Assembly (NCBI GenBank): GCA_964356135.1
Contig: CAYHGV010000080.1
Coordinates: 1-13,689 of the forward strand
Length of the DNA stretch: 13,689 bases
Origin: CAYHGV01 sp964356135
GTDB lineage: Bacteria; Hydrothermota; Tepidihabitantia; CAYHGV01
Reading direction: 5' to 3'
The notes below the pieces were generated by a model that was not told the origin of the DNA, ran no database searches, and was given only the letters and a program-made list of their open reading frames with translations. Positions 1 to 6,720 of this stretch are shown piece by piece. Position numbers and translations under genes: made by a program. Numbering within the stretch: position 1 is the first letter of the stretch; the number at the start of each line of letters is the position of its first letter.

Positions 1-1059
1 CCACTCCCATATTCGCTCATATTGGTCATTACTCGTAGCTTTGAGCACCACCACACAGGAACCCATAGACCAGACAATCTCCTCTATGCCATCTCCGTCA
101 ACATCGCCGCAGTCGCTCTGTCTGTAACCCGGAATCCAATGGGGAAAGGAATCGATTATGACCTTTGAGTAGAGGTTGTCGCCAATTCCCTCGAATTGGA
201 TGAGATAGTTTGTGAACCCATTGTCGGTAGGGTGTTGAAAATTAACGAAGAACTCAGGTTTTCCATCCCCATTACAGTCCTTGCCACAGAAAAGATCGTG
301 ACCATTTTCTGGGACAAGGGTATCGGTCCAAACCTCGGTCAGGGTATCATTGCCCGTATTCTCAAAGACGAACACGCAGGAAACCGGGAAGAAGGTATCT
401 GTTCGATGCCATGTTGCAATTTCAAGTTTCCCATCGCCGTCAAAGTCATCGCAGGGTAATGGGTTTCCTGAGCCGAGTCCGGGAAAGTGCTGAAGGACGA
501 GTTCGTTCTGATTATTCCCCACGTTCTCGTAGATATCTAAACCGCCTGGACCTGGCCATGCTGAACTATGCGTCCATATCTCATTCTTGCCATCCCGGTC
601 AAAATCAGTGAGAAGAACGACATCAACAGATTGAGTGTAATCCTTCGCCTCCCAGGATAGGACCGATGGATAGTCATTATAGGTTGGACTTTCCCTCACT
701 TGAATCCACCAGGTATAGGCGCTTGTATCCTTTTTTATTCCTACCATATCAGTCAAGCTGTCTCCGTCCATATCGCATATTCCTCCGAACCTCCATTCAC
801 AGGAAGTGTCAATATACACGAGCTCGTAATTGTTATTGCTTGTTTGCTCCCAGATTTCCAGAGCATGTTTCATAATATCTTCACGGAAATATGTGAAGAT
901 AAGTTCATTCAACCCATCGTGGTCGGTGTCTCCTGCATCAATATATTGAACAGAAGATTCAATACCATCGGGGAGAGAAGCTACGCAGGTGAAGTTATAG
1001 GCTGCCTTAACCGGATAGACAGTGCCTTAAGTGGATACGAGAAACAAAATCTCTTTCAT
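1..1059 (-). pseudogene. Secreted FG-GAP/VCBS-repeat protein with in-frame stop in its signal peptide, partial at left edge
   Basis: Read on the minus strand, an open frame runs from codon 12 (ending at 1026) to the window edge with no further stop. It carries six Asp-rich FG-GAP/VCBS calcium-loop motifs: DTDHDGLNEL, DMDGDSLTDM, DFDRDGKNEI, DFDGDGKLEI, CNGDGKPEF and DVDGDGIEEI. Such repeats form beta-propeller blades in secreted or surface proteins. The N-terminus from the ATG at 1059 reads MKEILFLVST, then TAA (1029-1027), then GTVYPVKAA and the mature-looking YNFTCVASLPDG. One base change (TAA to TTA) would restore a normal signal peptide. No ATG, GTG or TTG codon lies close after the stop, so translation of the exported form appears blocked. 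No Shine-Dalgarno sequence is placed well before the ATG; a strong hairpin lies there instead. Either a real nonsense mutation or a sequencing/assembly error would explain this. Ligand and function are unknown. Confidence 0.8.
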
Positions 1060-1073
1060 ATCTTATCTCAAGG

Positions 1074-1097
1074 GGAGGGAGGCTTTCGCCTCCCTCC
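1074..1097 (-). repeat. Perfect 10-bp stem hairpin with GAAA tetraloop
   Basis: The plus-strand arms GGAGGGAGGC (1074-1083) and GCCTCCCTCC (1088-1097) are exact complements around a 4-nt loop. The minus-strand transcript has a GAAA (GNRA) loop. It lies between the stop of the decayed sorting-domain remnant (1110) and the ATG of the FG-GAP gene (1059). No T-tract follows on either strand, so it is not a classical Rho-independent terminator. It could be a 3'-end stabilising hairpin, an intergenic palindromic repeat, or a structure that hides the GGAGG in its own 5' arm. Confidence 0.75.
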
Positions 1098-1109
1098 TGT
1101 TAGAATTTA

Positions 1110-1300
1110 TCATCTTATAAGAATTACCTTGCGGGAGATCGTTGAAACACCGGTTTCCAATTTCAGGAAATACATGGCTTATCAAGAGAGAGAAGCATCT
1201 TCCCTGCCTTGGATTCATCGAAAACCTCAAGTTTAATTATAGTCGAAAAAGGAAGGTTGTCAAGGTGAATTTTATCGTTCGTTATCCGGCGGTAAGTAAC
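1110..1300 (-). pseudogene. Orphan, frameshifted C-terminal sorting-domain remnant
   Basis: Between the GT4 stop (1301) and the hairpin, the minus strand encodes two pieces in different frames that join into one typical end of a secreted protein. The first reads DNLPFSTIIKLEVFDESKAG followed by KMLLSLDKP. The second reads MYFLKLETGVSTISRKVILI, then R and a TGA at 1112-1110. The pattern (beta-strand 'KLEVFD', then 'G-x-YFLKLETG-x-x-x-x-RKV-hydrophobic') matches the Por/T9SS-like C-terminal domain. The intact Asp-box protein in this window ends the same way, in GVYFVRIKAGNEMVTRKIVV. The frame changes near 1172-1186, where one frame meets TGA and the other has an upstream TAA. No propeller or other body of the protein precedes it, so most of the gene seems to have been deleted. 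Confidence 0.6.
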
Positions 1301-2443
1301 TTACTTCTTGGTTCTATTTAAGAGTTCAATATAATAACTTTCGATTCTTTTCGTTACTCCTTCCCAGGAATAGGGAAGAGAAGCGACCCGTCCATTCGTT
1401 GCTAATTTTTTTCGCAGGACTGAGTTTTTTACCAATGCCAAAACCTTCTGGGCAAGGGCGTGCGAGTCGCCGGCCGGAAAGAGGATGCCGGTTTCTCCGT
1501 CTTTGATTATTTCATTGTAACCGGCTATATTGGAGGCGATGATCGGTTTGCCGGATGCCATCGCTTCGAGCAAGACGATCCCCTGGGCTTCGCCGCCCAG
1601 GGCAGGAGAGATAAAGATATCACCGGAGGCATAGTAACGGGGCAAATCCTGTTTCGGGACAAAACCCTGAAACACCACGGTTGATTCTATTCCGAGTTCT
1701 TTAACCATGGTCCGGTAGCGGGGAAGTTCCGGACCGCTGCCGACGACGACCAGCTTCACCGAACCCAGTGCCTGGACGATTGCCGGCATGGCGTGCAGGA
1801 GAATCTCCAAGCCTTTTCGCTTATCCAGCCTGCCGAGGAAAAGTAAGACCGGGCAGTGACAGCGGGAAATTTCTTCAAGCGGGAGCGTGCGGGGAGAGAA
1901 GACTCGGGTATCGACCCCGTGTGGGATGATCCGGTACTCACCCGGGATGTATTGTTCCATTCCCGATTTGCACGCATTCGAAATCGCAATTTTACCGTGT
2001 AATTTTTTCAAATATTTTTTAAAAATCCCTTCGATCAAGCCGATCGGAAGCGAAAGGGTCTTTTCACTGTAGGTATTGAAGGTGGCGACATTGACCGCCC
2101 GGGAGTAATGGAGTGCCCAGAAACCGATCTCGGGCGGGAAGATGCCGTGCATGTGAATGACATCAAACCGATGGGTTTTTAAAAAATTTCTCACTTCGAA
2201 CGGTATCTTCAAACCGAACGGGAATGTGGCGTAGGATTTGTTGCCGGGGATGAGAATCGCCCGGCCGAACCGCTCGACCGGGATATCGGTTTTAACTTCA
2301 TCTTTAAAATCCAGGGTAAAGTTGGTGGTAAGAATTGAAACCGAATGCCCGAGGTTTAAAAGTGCTTCGGCTAAATTGTGGACGGCTTCGGTCACGCCCG
2401 AGGGATAAGGGTAATAGGCGGAGCTTACCTGGAGTATTTTCAT
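1301..2443 (-). CDS. GT4 (GT-B fold) glycosyltransferase, PimA-like
   Basis: This 380-residue protein is a typical GT4 retaining glycosyltransferase. The N-terminal Rossmann half begins MKILQVSSAYYPYPSGV, with the acceptor-side glycine loop and a HMHG motif at 97-100. The C-terminal donor half holds FLGRLDKRKG (202-211) and the EX7E motif, E285 and E293, in GGEAQGIVLLEAMASGKP. Features shared with mycobacterial PimA include 'VATFNTYSEKTL', 'GKIAIS', 'IPHGVD' and the GGE-x-x-GIVL-EAMA block. PimA transfers mannose from GDP-mannose to phosphatidylinositol at the inner membrane surface; whether donor and acceptor are the same here is inference. The start ATG overlaps the stop of the upstream acyltransferase by 4 bp (ATGA), so the two are translationally coupled. 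It could instead be another lipid or polysaccharide GT4 enzyme. Confidence 0.88.
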   Translation of the reverse strand: MKILQVSSAYYPYPSGVTEAVHNLAEALLNLGHSVSILTTNFTLDFKDEVKTDIPVERFGRAILIPGNKSYATFPFGLKIPFEVRNFLKTHRFDVIHMHGIFPPEIGFWALHYSRAVNVATFNTYSEKTLSLPIGLIEGIFKKYLKKLHGKIAISNACKSGMEQYIPGEYRIIPHGVDTRVFSPRTLPLEEISRCHCPVLLFLGRLDKRKGLEILLHAMPAIVQALGSVKLVVVGSGPELPRYRTMVKELGIESTVVFQGFVPKQDLPRYYASGDIFISPALGGEAQGIVLLEAMASGKPIIASNIAGYNEIIKDGETGILFPAGDSHALAQKVLALVKNSVLRKKLATNGRVASLPYSWEGVTKRIESYYIELLNRTKK

Positions 2444-3309
2444 CGCCAGTCGGCTTTATACACGAACCACTGGTCGGGATAGGCTCGAATAAACCGGCAA
2501 AGTCGTTCGGTCAATAGTTCGGTCAGTTGGGACACGTCTCGATCGTGATCCCCGGTCGCTGAGTATTCGATCGGGGGCTCAATTACGCCCAGGTACGGTT
2601 TCTTACCGGGTGTCGAGTTTAAGACAAAACAGCCGACAAGCAGGACGGCACCGGTTTTCAAGGCGAGGGCAGCAGGACCACGGGGGATACTCCGGCGGCC
2701 GGCGAAAAAAGGAAGCTCGATGCCGGTGCCGGCTAAGTCGCGGTCTCCTGCCACGGCTAAGATTTTATTGTTCAGTAAGGCTCTCAGCATCTTAATCGGT
2801 TCGGTGCGCATGACCACTTCTATCCCTGACCATCGCCGGAATCGGCCGAGGGCTTTACTATGCTCGGGCGAAATAGATTCAGCCACCAGAACCAAAGGAT
2901 AACCCAGTTTGGCACTCGCACCGCCCGCCAGTTCCCAGTCACCAAGATGAGCCGAAACGAGCAGGACGCCACGACCCTGCGCCAGGGCTTGGGTAAGCGT
3001 TTTCTGCCAGCGGTCTTCGACCAGGAGCGACAGTTTTTGGAGAGTGAATCGGGGCAGTTGTAAAAAGCCAATCGCAGCCAGAATAAAATTTTCAAAAATT
3101 TTTTGGACGTAGCGGTTGATTGTCTTAGGTGAAACACTATCGGCAGGGCAGAGGTATCGGAAGTTGGTGGCGAAGGCTCGGCGCTTGCGAGCATCGAACA
3201 GGTAAAAGAGCAATCCGGCAATCCGGCCGACGATTCGAGTACATCGGAACGGCAGAGCGCAGAGAATGACACCGGCTAACGGCAGGAGGAAAACCTTTGC
3301 TGATTTCAT
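2440..3309 (-). CDS. LpxL/HtrB/PatA-family lysophospholipid acyltransferase, copy 1
   Basis: The 289-residue protein fits the bacterial lipid A / phosphatidylinositol-mannoside acyltransferase family (Lip_A_acyltrans, LABLAT). Seen in the sequence are a hydrophobic N-terminus (residues 4-21), the catalytic H121-x4-E126 pair in SAHLGDWE, the GDRD motif (188-191), the IPRGPAALALKTGA substrate block (208-221) and the ending DQWFVYKADWR. Members transfer an acyl chain to a glycolipid on the cytoplasmic face of the inner membrane. It lies directly upstream of the PimA-like GT4 with a 4-bp overlap, the arrangement of patA-pimA in mycobacteria. No Shine-Dalgarno sequence is visible before the ATG at 3309. 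It is a full-length paralogue of the gene at 4627-5496. The acceptor (lipid A precursor, PIM-like lipid or other) cannot be read from the sequence. Confidence 0.88.
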   Translation of the reverse strand: MKSAKVFLLPLAGVILCALPFRCTRIVGRIAGLLFYLFDARKRRAFATNFRYLCPADSVSPKTINRYVQKIFENFILAAIGFLQLPRFTLQKLSLLVEDRWQKTLTQALAQGRGVLLVSAHLGDWELAGGASAKLGYPLVLVAESISPEHSKALGRFRRWSGIEVVMRTEPIKMLRALLNNKILAVAGDRDLAGTGIELPFFAGRRSIPRGPAALALKTGAVLLVGCFVLNSTPGKKPYLGVIEPPIEYSATGDHDRDVSQLTELLTERLCRFIRAYPDQWFVYKADWR

Positions 3310-3443
3310 TTTTTATATCACGCCCGATAATCGGTTCGAGCAGCGCTGGAGCCGATTGGACGGGAATGAAGGTTCAAGAGCCGGCTAAAAAGGTAACGGC
3401 GAACCGGGGACAACGAAAGAAACGCACGAAGCGATGGTTGGAT
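3310..3443. other. 134-bp gap between acyltransferase 1 and the CDP-alcohol transferase
   Basis: I see no convincing gene, terminator or good sigma-70 promoter here on the minus strand. The gap is longer than the other junctions of this operon, so a weak promoter is possible. A short palindrome CCGAT-A-ATCGG lies at about 3323-3333. The plus-strand open frame covering it has no Shine-Dalgarno sequence and runs antisense into the neighbouring gene. Confidence 0.4.
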
Positions 3444-4127
3444 TCAAGCGATGCGATCCGAGCGGTAGAGGAACAGGGTGTGTCGGACGATCGAGAAGAT
3501 CAATGCTACGACCATTCCGATAATGATGATTATTCCGAATAGATCTAACAGGAGGATGCGGAAACTGCCGATGCGGACAACCGGATAAATGAAGAGGGCA
3601 ACGGTGAAGAGTGACAAAATAATGCGCAGTTCAGTTGGGCTGAGCTTAAGAAGCGAAAGGTGAAAAGTGCCGATGGTGCAGGTGGCGACATAGACCTCGA
3701 TCGAAAGTAAAAGGTAAGCAATGAGCAAACCGATTGCAACCCATTCGTTCATGAACGTGGAAAGAGCCAAACCGCCAAATAAAAAAAGGATACCGAAGGC
3801 ATCGACAATATGGTCAACATAAAACCCGTACCGAACCCGTTCTTTATTTCTGACCCGGGCAAGGGTTCCATCCAGACTATCACCGAACCAGTTTACCGCA
3901 AGAAAAATAATCGCCAGGACCAATCCCAGTTTATGATAACGGGCAAACCAGTAGCTGAGACCGGCGCCGAGCAAACCGATAAGACCGATGATGGTGAAAT
4001 GATCGGGACTGACCCAAGCCGGGGTCCGACGGGCCATCCAAATAAGACACTTCTTCTCCAACGGGGCGAGCAAGCTGGCCTGCCTCCGGTTGGCTTCCTG
4101 TGCGATAACGTTATTAACCTTAGTCAC
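3444..4127 (-). CDS. CDP-alcohol phosphatidyltransferase family protein
   Basis: This 227-residue membrane enzyme carries the full family signature D83-x2-D86-G87-x2-A90-R91-x9-G101-x3-D105-x3-D109 in FGDSLDGTLARVRNK and YGFYVDHIVD. The four aspartates bind two metal ions and the CDP-activated lipid. About six hydrophobic segments surround it (for example around 44-58, 68-80, 111-122, 130-150, 166-180, 186-215). The reaction is CDP-diacylglycerol (or a similar CDP-alcohol) plus an alcohol giving a phospholipid plus CMP; the alcohol (inositol phosphate, glycerol phosphate, serine or other) is not evident. Its place ahead of an acyltransferase and a PimA-like GT4 suggests it makes the lipid that they decorate. 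The GTG start at 4127 lies only about 3 nt after the expected transcription start of the promoter at 4137-4164. A TTG at codon 19, preceded by GGAGG, is a possible alternative start. Confidence 0.88.
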   Translation of the reverse strand: MTKVNNVIAQEANRRQASLLAPLEKKCLIWMARRTPAWVSPDHFTIIGLIGLLGAGLSYWFARYHKLGLVLAIIFLAVNWFGDSLDGTLARVRNKERVRYGFYVDHIVDAFGILFLFGGLALSTFMNEWVAIGLLIAYLLLSIEVYVATCTIGTFHLSLLKLSPTELRIILSLFTVALFIYPVVRIGSFRILLLDLFGIIIIIGMVVALIFSIVRHTLFLYRSDRIA

Positions 4128-4136
4128 GCTTGGGAA

Positions 4137-4164
4137 AGTATAAAGGTAAAGGTAATTTTGTCAA
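4137..4164 (-). promoter_or_regulatory. Sigma-70-type promoter for the lipid operon
   Basis: On the minus strand TTGACA (4164-4159), a 16-bp spacer and TATACT (4142-4137) form a near-consensus promoter in the 71-bp gap after dut. Transcription should start at about 4130, leaving almost no 5' leader before the GTG at 4127. This would let the phosphatidyltransferase, acyltransferase 1 and GT4 be expressed separately from dut. Confidence 0.7.
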
Positions 4165-4198
4165 TGACGGTGGGGATTTCCCAGAACACCGGGAGTGG

Positions 4199-4630
4199 TT
4201 AACCGGTATGACCGAAACCACCGGCGCCCCGGCTCGAATTTTTCAATGCCTTCACGTGCTTCCACTTGATCTTCAGCACCCGGGAAAAGACGAGCTGGGC
4301 AATACGGTCCATTTTTTTGATTTTGAATGTCCGTTTCCCAAAATTGAAGAGAATGACTTTGACTTCACCGCGATAGTCGGAATCAATCGTGCCGGGTGCG
4401 TTTAAGATGCCGATACCATGGTTCAGGGCAAGTCCGGATCGGGGACGCACCTGGGCTTCAAAACCGGCAGGAATTTCCAAGGCAATGCCGGTGGGGATTG
4501 CCCTCACTGTCCCCGGTTTTACAAGCGAATCTTCGGCTGCATAGAGGTCGAGGCCGGATGAACCTCGGGTTTGATAGCGGGGAAGAGGTATCGCCCGCAA
4601 GGTTTTAATCTTCACCGTCAGTGCTTTCAT
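4199..4630 (-). CDS. dut: Deoxyuridine 5'-triphosphate nucleotidohydrolase (dUTPase)
   Basis: This 143-residue protein has the standard length and all five motifs of trimeric dUTPases. Motif 1 is SSGLDLYAAED (24-34), motif 2 is VRPRSGLAL (61-69), and motif 3 is NAPGTIDSDYRGE with catalytic D83 and the uracil-stacking Y86. Motif 4 is MDRIAQLV (107-114), and the C-terminal flexible motif 5 is RGAGGFGHTG (134-143). Motif 5 has His where Ser is usual. The enzyme splits dUTP to dUMP and pyrophosphate, keeping uracil out of DNA and feeding thymidylate synthesis. Its ATG overlaps the stop of acyltransferase 2 by 4 bp (ATGA), so the two are translationally coupled despite unrelated functions. A promoter for the next genes lies just beyond its stop. 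Confidence 0.96.
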   Translation of the reverse strand: MKALTVKIKTLRAIPLPRYQTRGSSGLDLYAAEDSLVKPGTVRAIPTGIALEIPAGFEAQVRPRSGLALNHGIGILNAPGTIDSDYRGEVKVILFNFGKRTFKIKKMDRIAQLVFSRVLKIKWKHVKALKNSSRGAGGFGHTG

Positions 4631-5496
4631 CGCCAGTCAGGTTGGAAAACGAACCATTGCTCAGGATACTCCCGAATGTAGGCCTGGATACGTTCCGATA
4701 AAATTCGGGTGAGTTTGTTGGTATCGTCGTTGACCGTCCCGGTGGGTGTATATTCGATTGGAGGTTCAATCCTGCCGAAATAAGGAGGTTTTCCAGGAAC
4801 GGGGTTTAAAACAAAGAGACCGGTAAGCAGAGTTGCCCGGGTTTTAAGGGTAAATGCAGCCGGGCCGCGGGGAATCTTACGAAGACCGTTAAAGAATGGA
4901 AGCTCGATCCCGGTACCGGTGAGATCACGATCGCCGGCTAAGAGGAGGATTTTATTATTTTTCAAAGCCCGGACCATTTTAATCGGTTCGTTCATCAGCA
5001 CTACTTCGACCCCTGCCCAGCGTCGATAAAAGCCTAATGTTTTGGTCAGGCCGCCCCGGACCTGCTCCGACACCAGAACTATCGAATAGCCGAGGCGGGC
5101 AAAGGAGGCGCATGCCAATTCCCAGTCACCAAGGTGAGCTGAGACCAATATCGCGCCGCGGCCGCGTTTCAAAGCCTGGTCAATATATTCTAATCCATGT
5201 CGGATCGTCAGTTGGGAAATGCCGGAGCGAGTAAATCGTGGAATTTGTAAAAAACCGATGATGCTTAAAGCAAGATTTTCAAAAGTTCTGCGGACCGCAC
5301 GGTTGAGTTCGGTCGGGGTCGGGTTTTGAGCGTGTAAAGTGTGGCTGAGATTGGTGATAAGGGTATGGCGTCGGGTTCGAGCATTGAGGTACTCGAACCG
5401 ACCGATAATCCGGGCGATGAACCGTGTCCATTGAAAAGGAAGAGAGCATAATAGAATGCTGGCAACGGGCATCAACAAAACCTTCGGCGATTTCAT
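4627..5496 (-). CDS. LpxL/HtrB/PatA-family lysophospholipid acyltransferase, copy 2
   Basis: This protein has 289 residues, the same length as the copy at 2440-3309. A hand alignment needs only one small compensating shift near residue 40. I count about 159 of 289 identical positions overall and 113 of 179 from residue 111 on. The catalytic H121-x4-E126 in SAHLGDWE, GDRD (188-191), IPRGPAAFTLKT (208-219) and the ending EQWFVFQPDWR are all kept, so both copies look active. The N-terminal half has diverged most, which may mean different acceptors or acyl chains. A Shine-Dalgarno sequence GAGG lies about 6 nt before the ATG. It starts 7 bp after the RNase H stop and overlaps dut by 4 bp, so it sits in the middle of an operon. 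Its exact glycolipid substrate is unknown. Confidence 0.88.
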   Translation of the reverse strand: MKSPKVLLMPVASILLCSLPFQWTRFIARIIGRFEYLNARTRRHTLITNLSHTLHAQNPTPTELNRAVRRTFENLALSIIGFLQIPRFTRSGISQLTIRHGLEYIDQALKRGRGAILVSAHLGDWELACASFARLGYSIVLVSEQVRGGLTKTLGFYRRWAGVEVVLMNEPIKMVRALKNNKILLLAGDRDLTGTGIELPFFNGLRKIPRGPAAFTLKTRATLLTGLFVLNPVPGKPPYFGRIEPPIEYTPTGTVNDDTNKLTRILSERIQAYIREYPEQWFVFQPDWR

Positions 5497-5503
5497 CTTT
5501 ACC

Positions 5504-6046
5504 TCAGACGAATTTCAACTGTTTTTTAGCCCCCAAAGCGGTTATCGGTTTGCGCACTGCAGGAGTGGGTCTTTTTTTAGCCGCCCCGGCTAACGCCTTA
5601 TTAGCCGCTACGGTTAATGCCCTTTTAGCCGCTTTGTCCGCCTCACGGTTTTTTTCACGATTGACCAGGACTATTTCGAAGCTGCGTAATTGCTGGATGA
5701 GTTCTCGTGCCTGTTGAAACAGCGGCTTGAGCTTCGGATTGAGAATTCGATACCGTCCATTGAGCTGACAAAAGAGAAGTTGGGAATCGGTTTGGACCTT
5801 CAGGTTCTGAATTTTAAGTTCTAACGATTTTTCTAATGCGAAGATGAGAGCGGCGTATTCTGCCTGATTGTTGGTTCGGTGTCCGATGAATCTGCCCTCG
5901 GATACAAGGATAGTACCGCCGGGATCGGATAGGACCAACCCGATGCCAGCCGGACCGGGATTGCCGCGGGAAGCGCCGTCAATTGCGGCAAAAAAGGAGT
6001 CCAAGTTATTCAACCGGGGCGATAAGGATTCGACCGCAGTATTCAC
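5504..6046 (-). CDS. RNase HI family protein with Ala/Lys-rich tail
   Basis: The 180-residue frame contains an RNase H fold of the RnhA-like type. Its acidic active site is D23 in IDGASRGNPGPAG, E63 in TNNQAEYAAL, D87 in VQTDSQLL and D137 in REKNREADKAAK. Such enzymes cut the RNA strand of RNA-DNA hybrids. After D137 the chain continues into a basic Ala/Lys/Pro-rich tail (about 138-180) built partly from three 8-residue units; RNase HI proteins normally stop near here. The longest frame begins with GTG at 6046 and would overlap the upstream zinc-ribbon gene by 41 bp. TTG codons at 6013 and 6004 are plausible starts, the second only 1 bp after the upstream stop. The call to family is firm, the start is not. 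Confidence 0.87.
   Translation of the reverse strand: MNTAVESLSPRLNNLDSFFAAIDGASRGNPGPAGIGLVLSDPGGTILVSEGRFIGHRTNNQAEYAALIFALEKSLELKIQNLKVQTDSQLLFCQLNGRYRILNPKLKPLFQQARELIQQLRSFEIVLVNREKNREADKAAKRALTVAANKALAGAAKKRPTPAVRKPITALGAKKQLKFV
5574..5642 (-). repeat. 24-bp imperfect tandem repeat (3 units) in the RNase H tail
   Basis: Plus-strand units at 5574-5597, 5598-5621 and 5622-5642 (the last 21 bp) share the core TTAGCCGC. On the coding strand they give ADKAAKRA, LTVAANKA and LAGAAKKR. The first unit includes the last active-site aspartate of the RNase H domain, so the tail may have grown by duplication of that coding segment. Confidence 0.65.
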
Positions 6047-6713
6047 AGAAGATCAGATGGTCCTGCGTATGTACCTCTTCTACCAGTTGGGGAGGAAGAG
6101 GGGTCAAGCACCCACCGCACCGTTCATCGGTAATCCGGACGACTGCAATTCCGCCTTTACCGGTTTTAATCCTTTCATAGGTTCTTAAAAATTCCTTATG
6201 AAGCTGGGCAATGATTTTCTGGTGTTCTTCACCCCGGCTTTTGATTTCCTGGTCGAGGTTGTGTTTGGTAGCTTCCAGCTTTTCGATCTCAGTCTGGGCG
6301 TTACGCTCAGCTTGCTCGAGATCCGATTGGTGTACTTTGATCGACCCTTCGGTGGTTTCGGTTTCTTCGAGGATTGTAATCATCCGTTCCTCGAGTTCGG
6401 CTTTCGAACGCTTCTGGGCTTCAATTTCATTCAGAAATGCTTTATATTGCTCGTTAGTTTTGGCACTGTAGAGTTGAACCGAATAGTGTGAGATTTTATC
6501 TTCGCTCGTTTTCAGGTCGACTTCGGCTAACTTGTACTGTTTTTTCAGGTCGATCAGATGCTGCTTCGTTGTTTCCATATCCTGGTGCAGATCCGTAACC
6601 TGTAAGCGCAGGGCTTCAATTTCGCGGGGAATCTTTTCGGCTTGCCGGGTGAGGGCATCAATTTCATTATCCACCACCTGTAAAACCCAGAGCCGGGCTA
6701 AATTTTCTTCCAT
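6006..6713 (-). CDS. C4-type zinc-ribbon coiled-coil protein (DUF164 / FlgZ-like)
   Basis: This 235-residue protein has the layout of the widespread zf-RING_7/DUF164 family. A long heptad-rich coiled coil spans residues 5-180 (many E/K/Q/L, few glycines). A C-terminal four-cysteine ribbon follows: C199-x2-C202 in RCGGC and C223-x2-C226 in FCEYCG. Length and motif spacing are normal. The best-studied relative, Helicobacter HP0958/FlgZ, is a chaperone and RNA-binding protein; family members in general may bind nucleic acid, and the role here is unknown. It heads the minus-strand operon just before RNase H, which it overlaps if the GTG start of the latter is used. Its ATG (6713) lies only 7 bp after the T-tract of the tRNA-Val terminator and has no Shine-Dalgarno sequence, so its own promoter is not obvious. 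Confidence 0.85.
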   Translation of the reverse strand: MEENLARLWVLQVVDNEIDALTRQAEKIPREIEALRLQVTDLHQDMETTKQHLIDLKKQYKLAEVDLKTSEDKISHYSVQLYSAKTNEQYKAFLNEIEAQKRSKAELEERMITILEETETTEGSIKVHQSDLEQAERNAQTEIEKLEATKHNLDQEIKSRGEEHQKIIAQLHKEFLRTYERIKTGKGGIAVVRITDERCGGCLTPLPPQLVEEVHTQDHLIFCEYCGRILIAPVE

Positions 6714-6720
6714 CGGCTAT

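Noticed and set aside
700..1236. 178-codon plus-strand ORF
   Set aside because: It is antisense to the FG-GAP frame, whose six calcium-loop motifs show clearly that the minus strand is the coding one.
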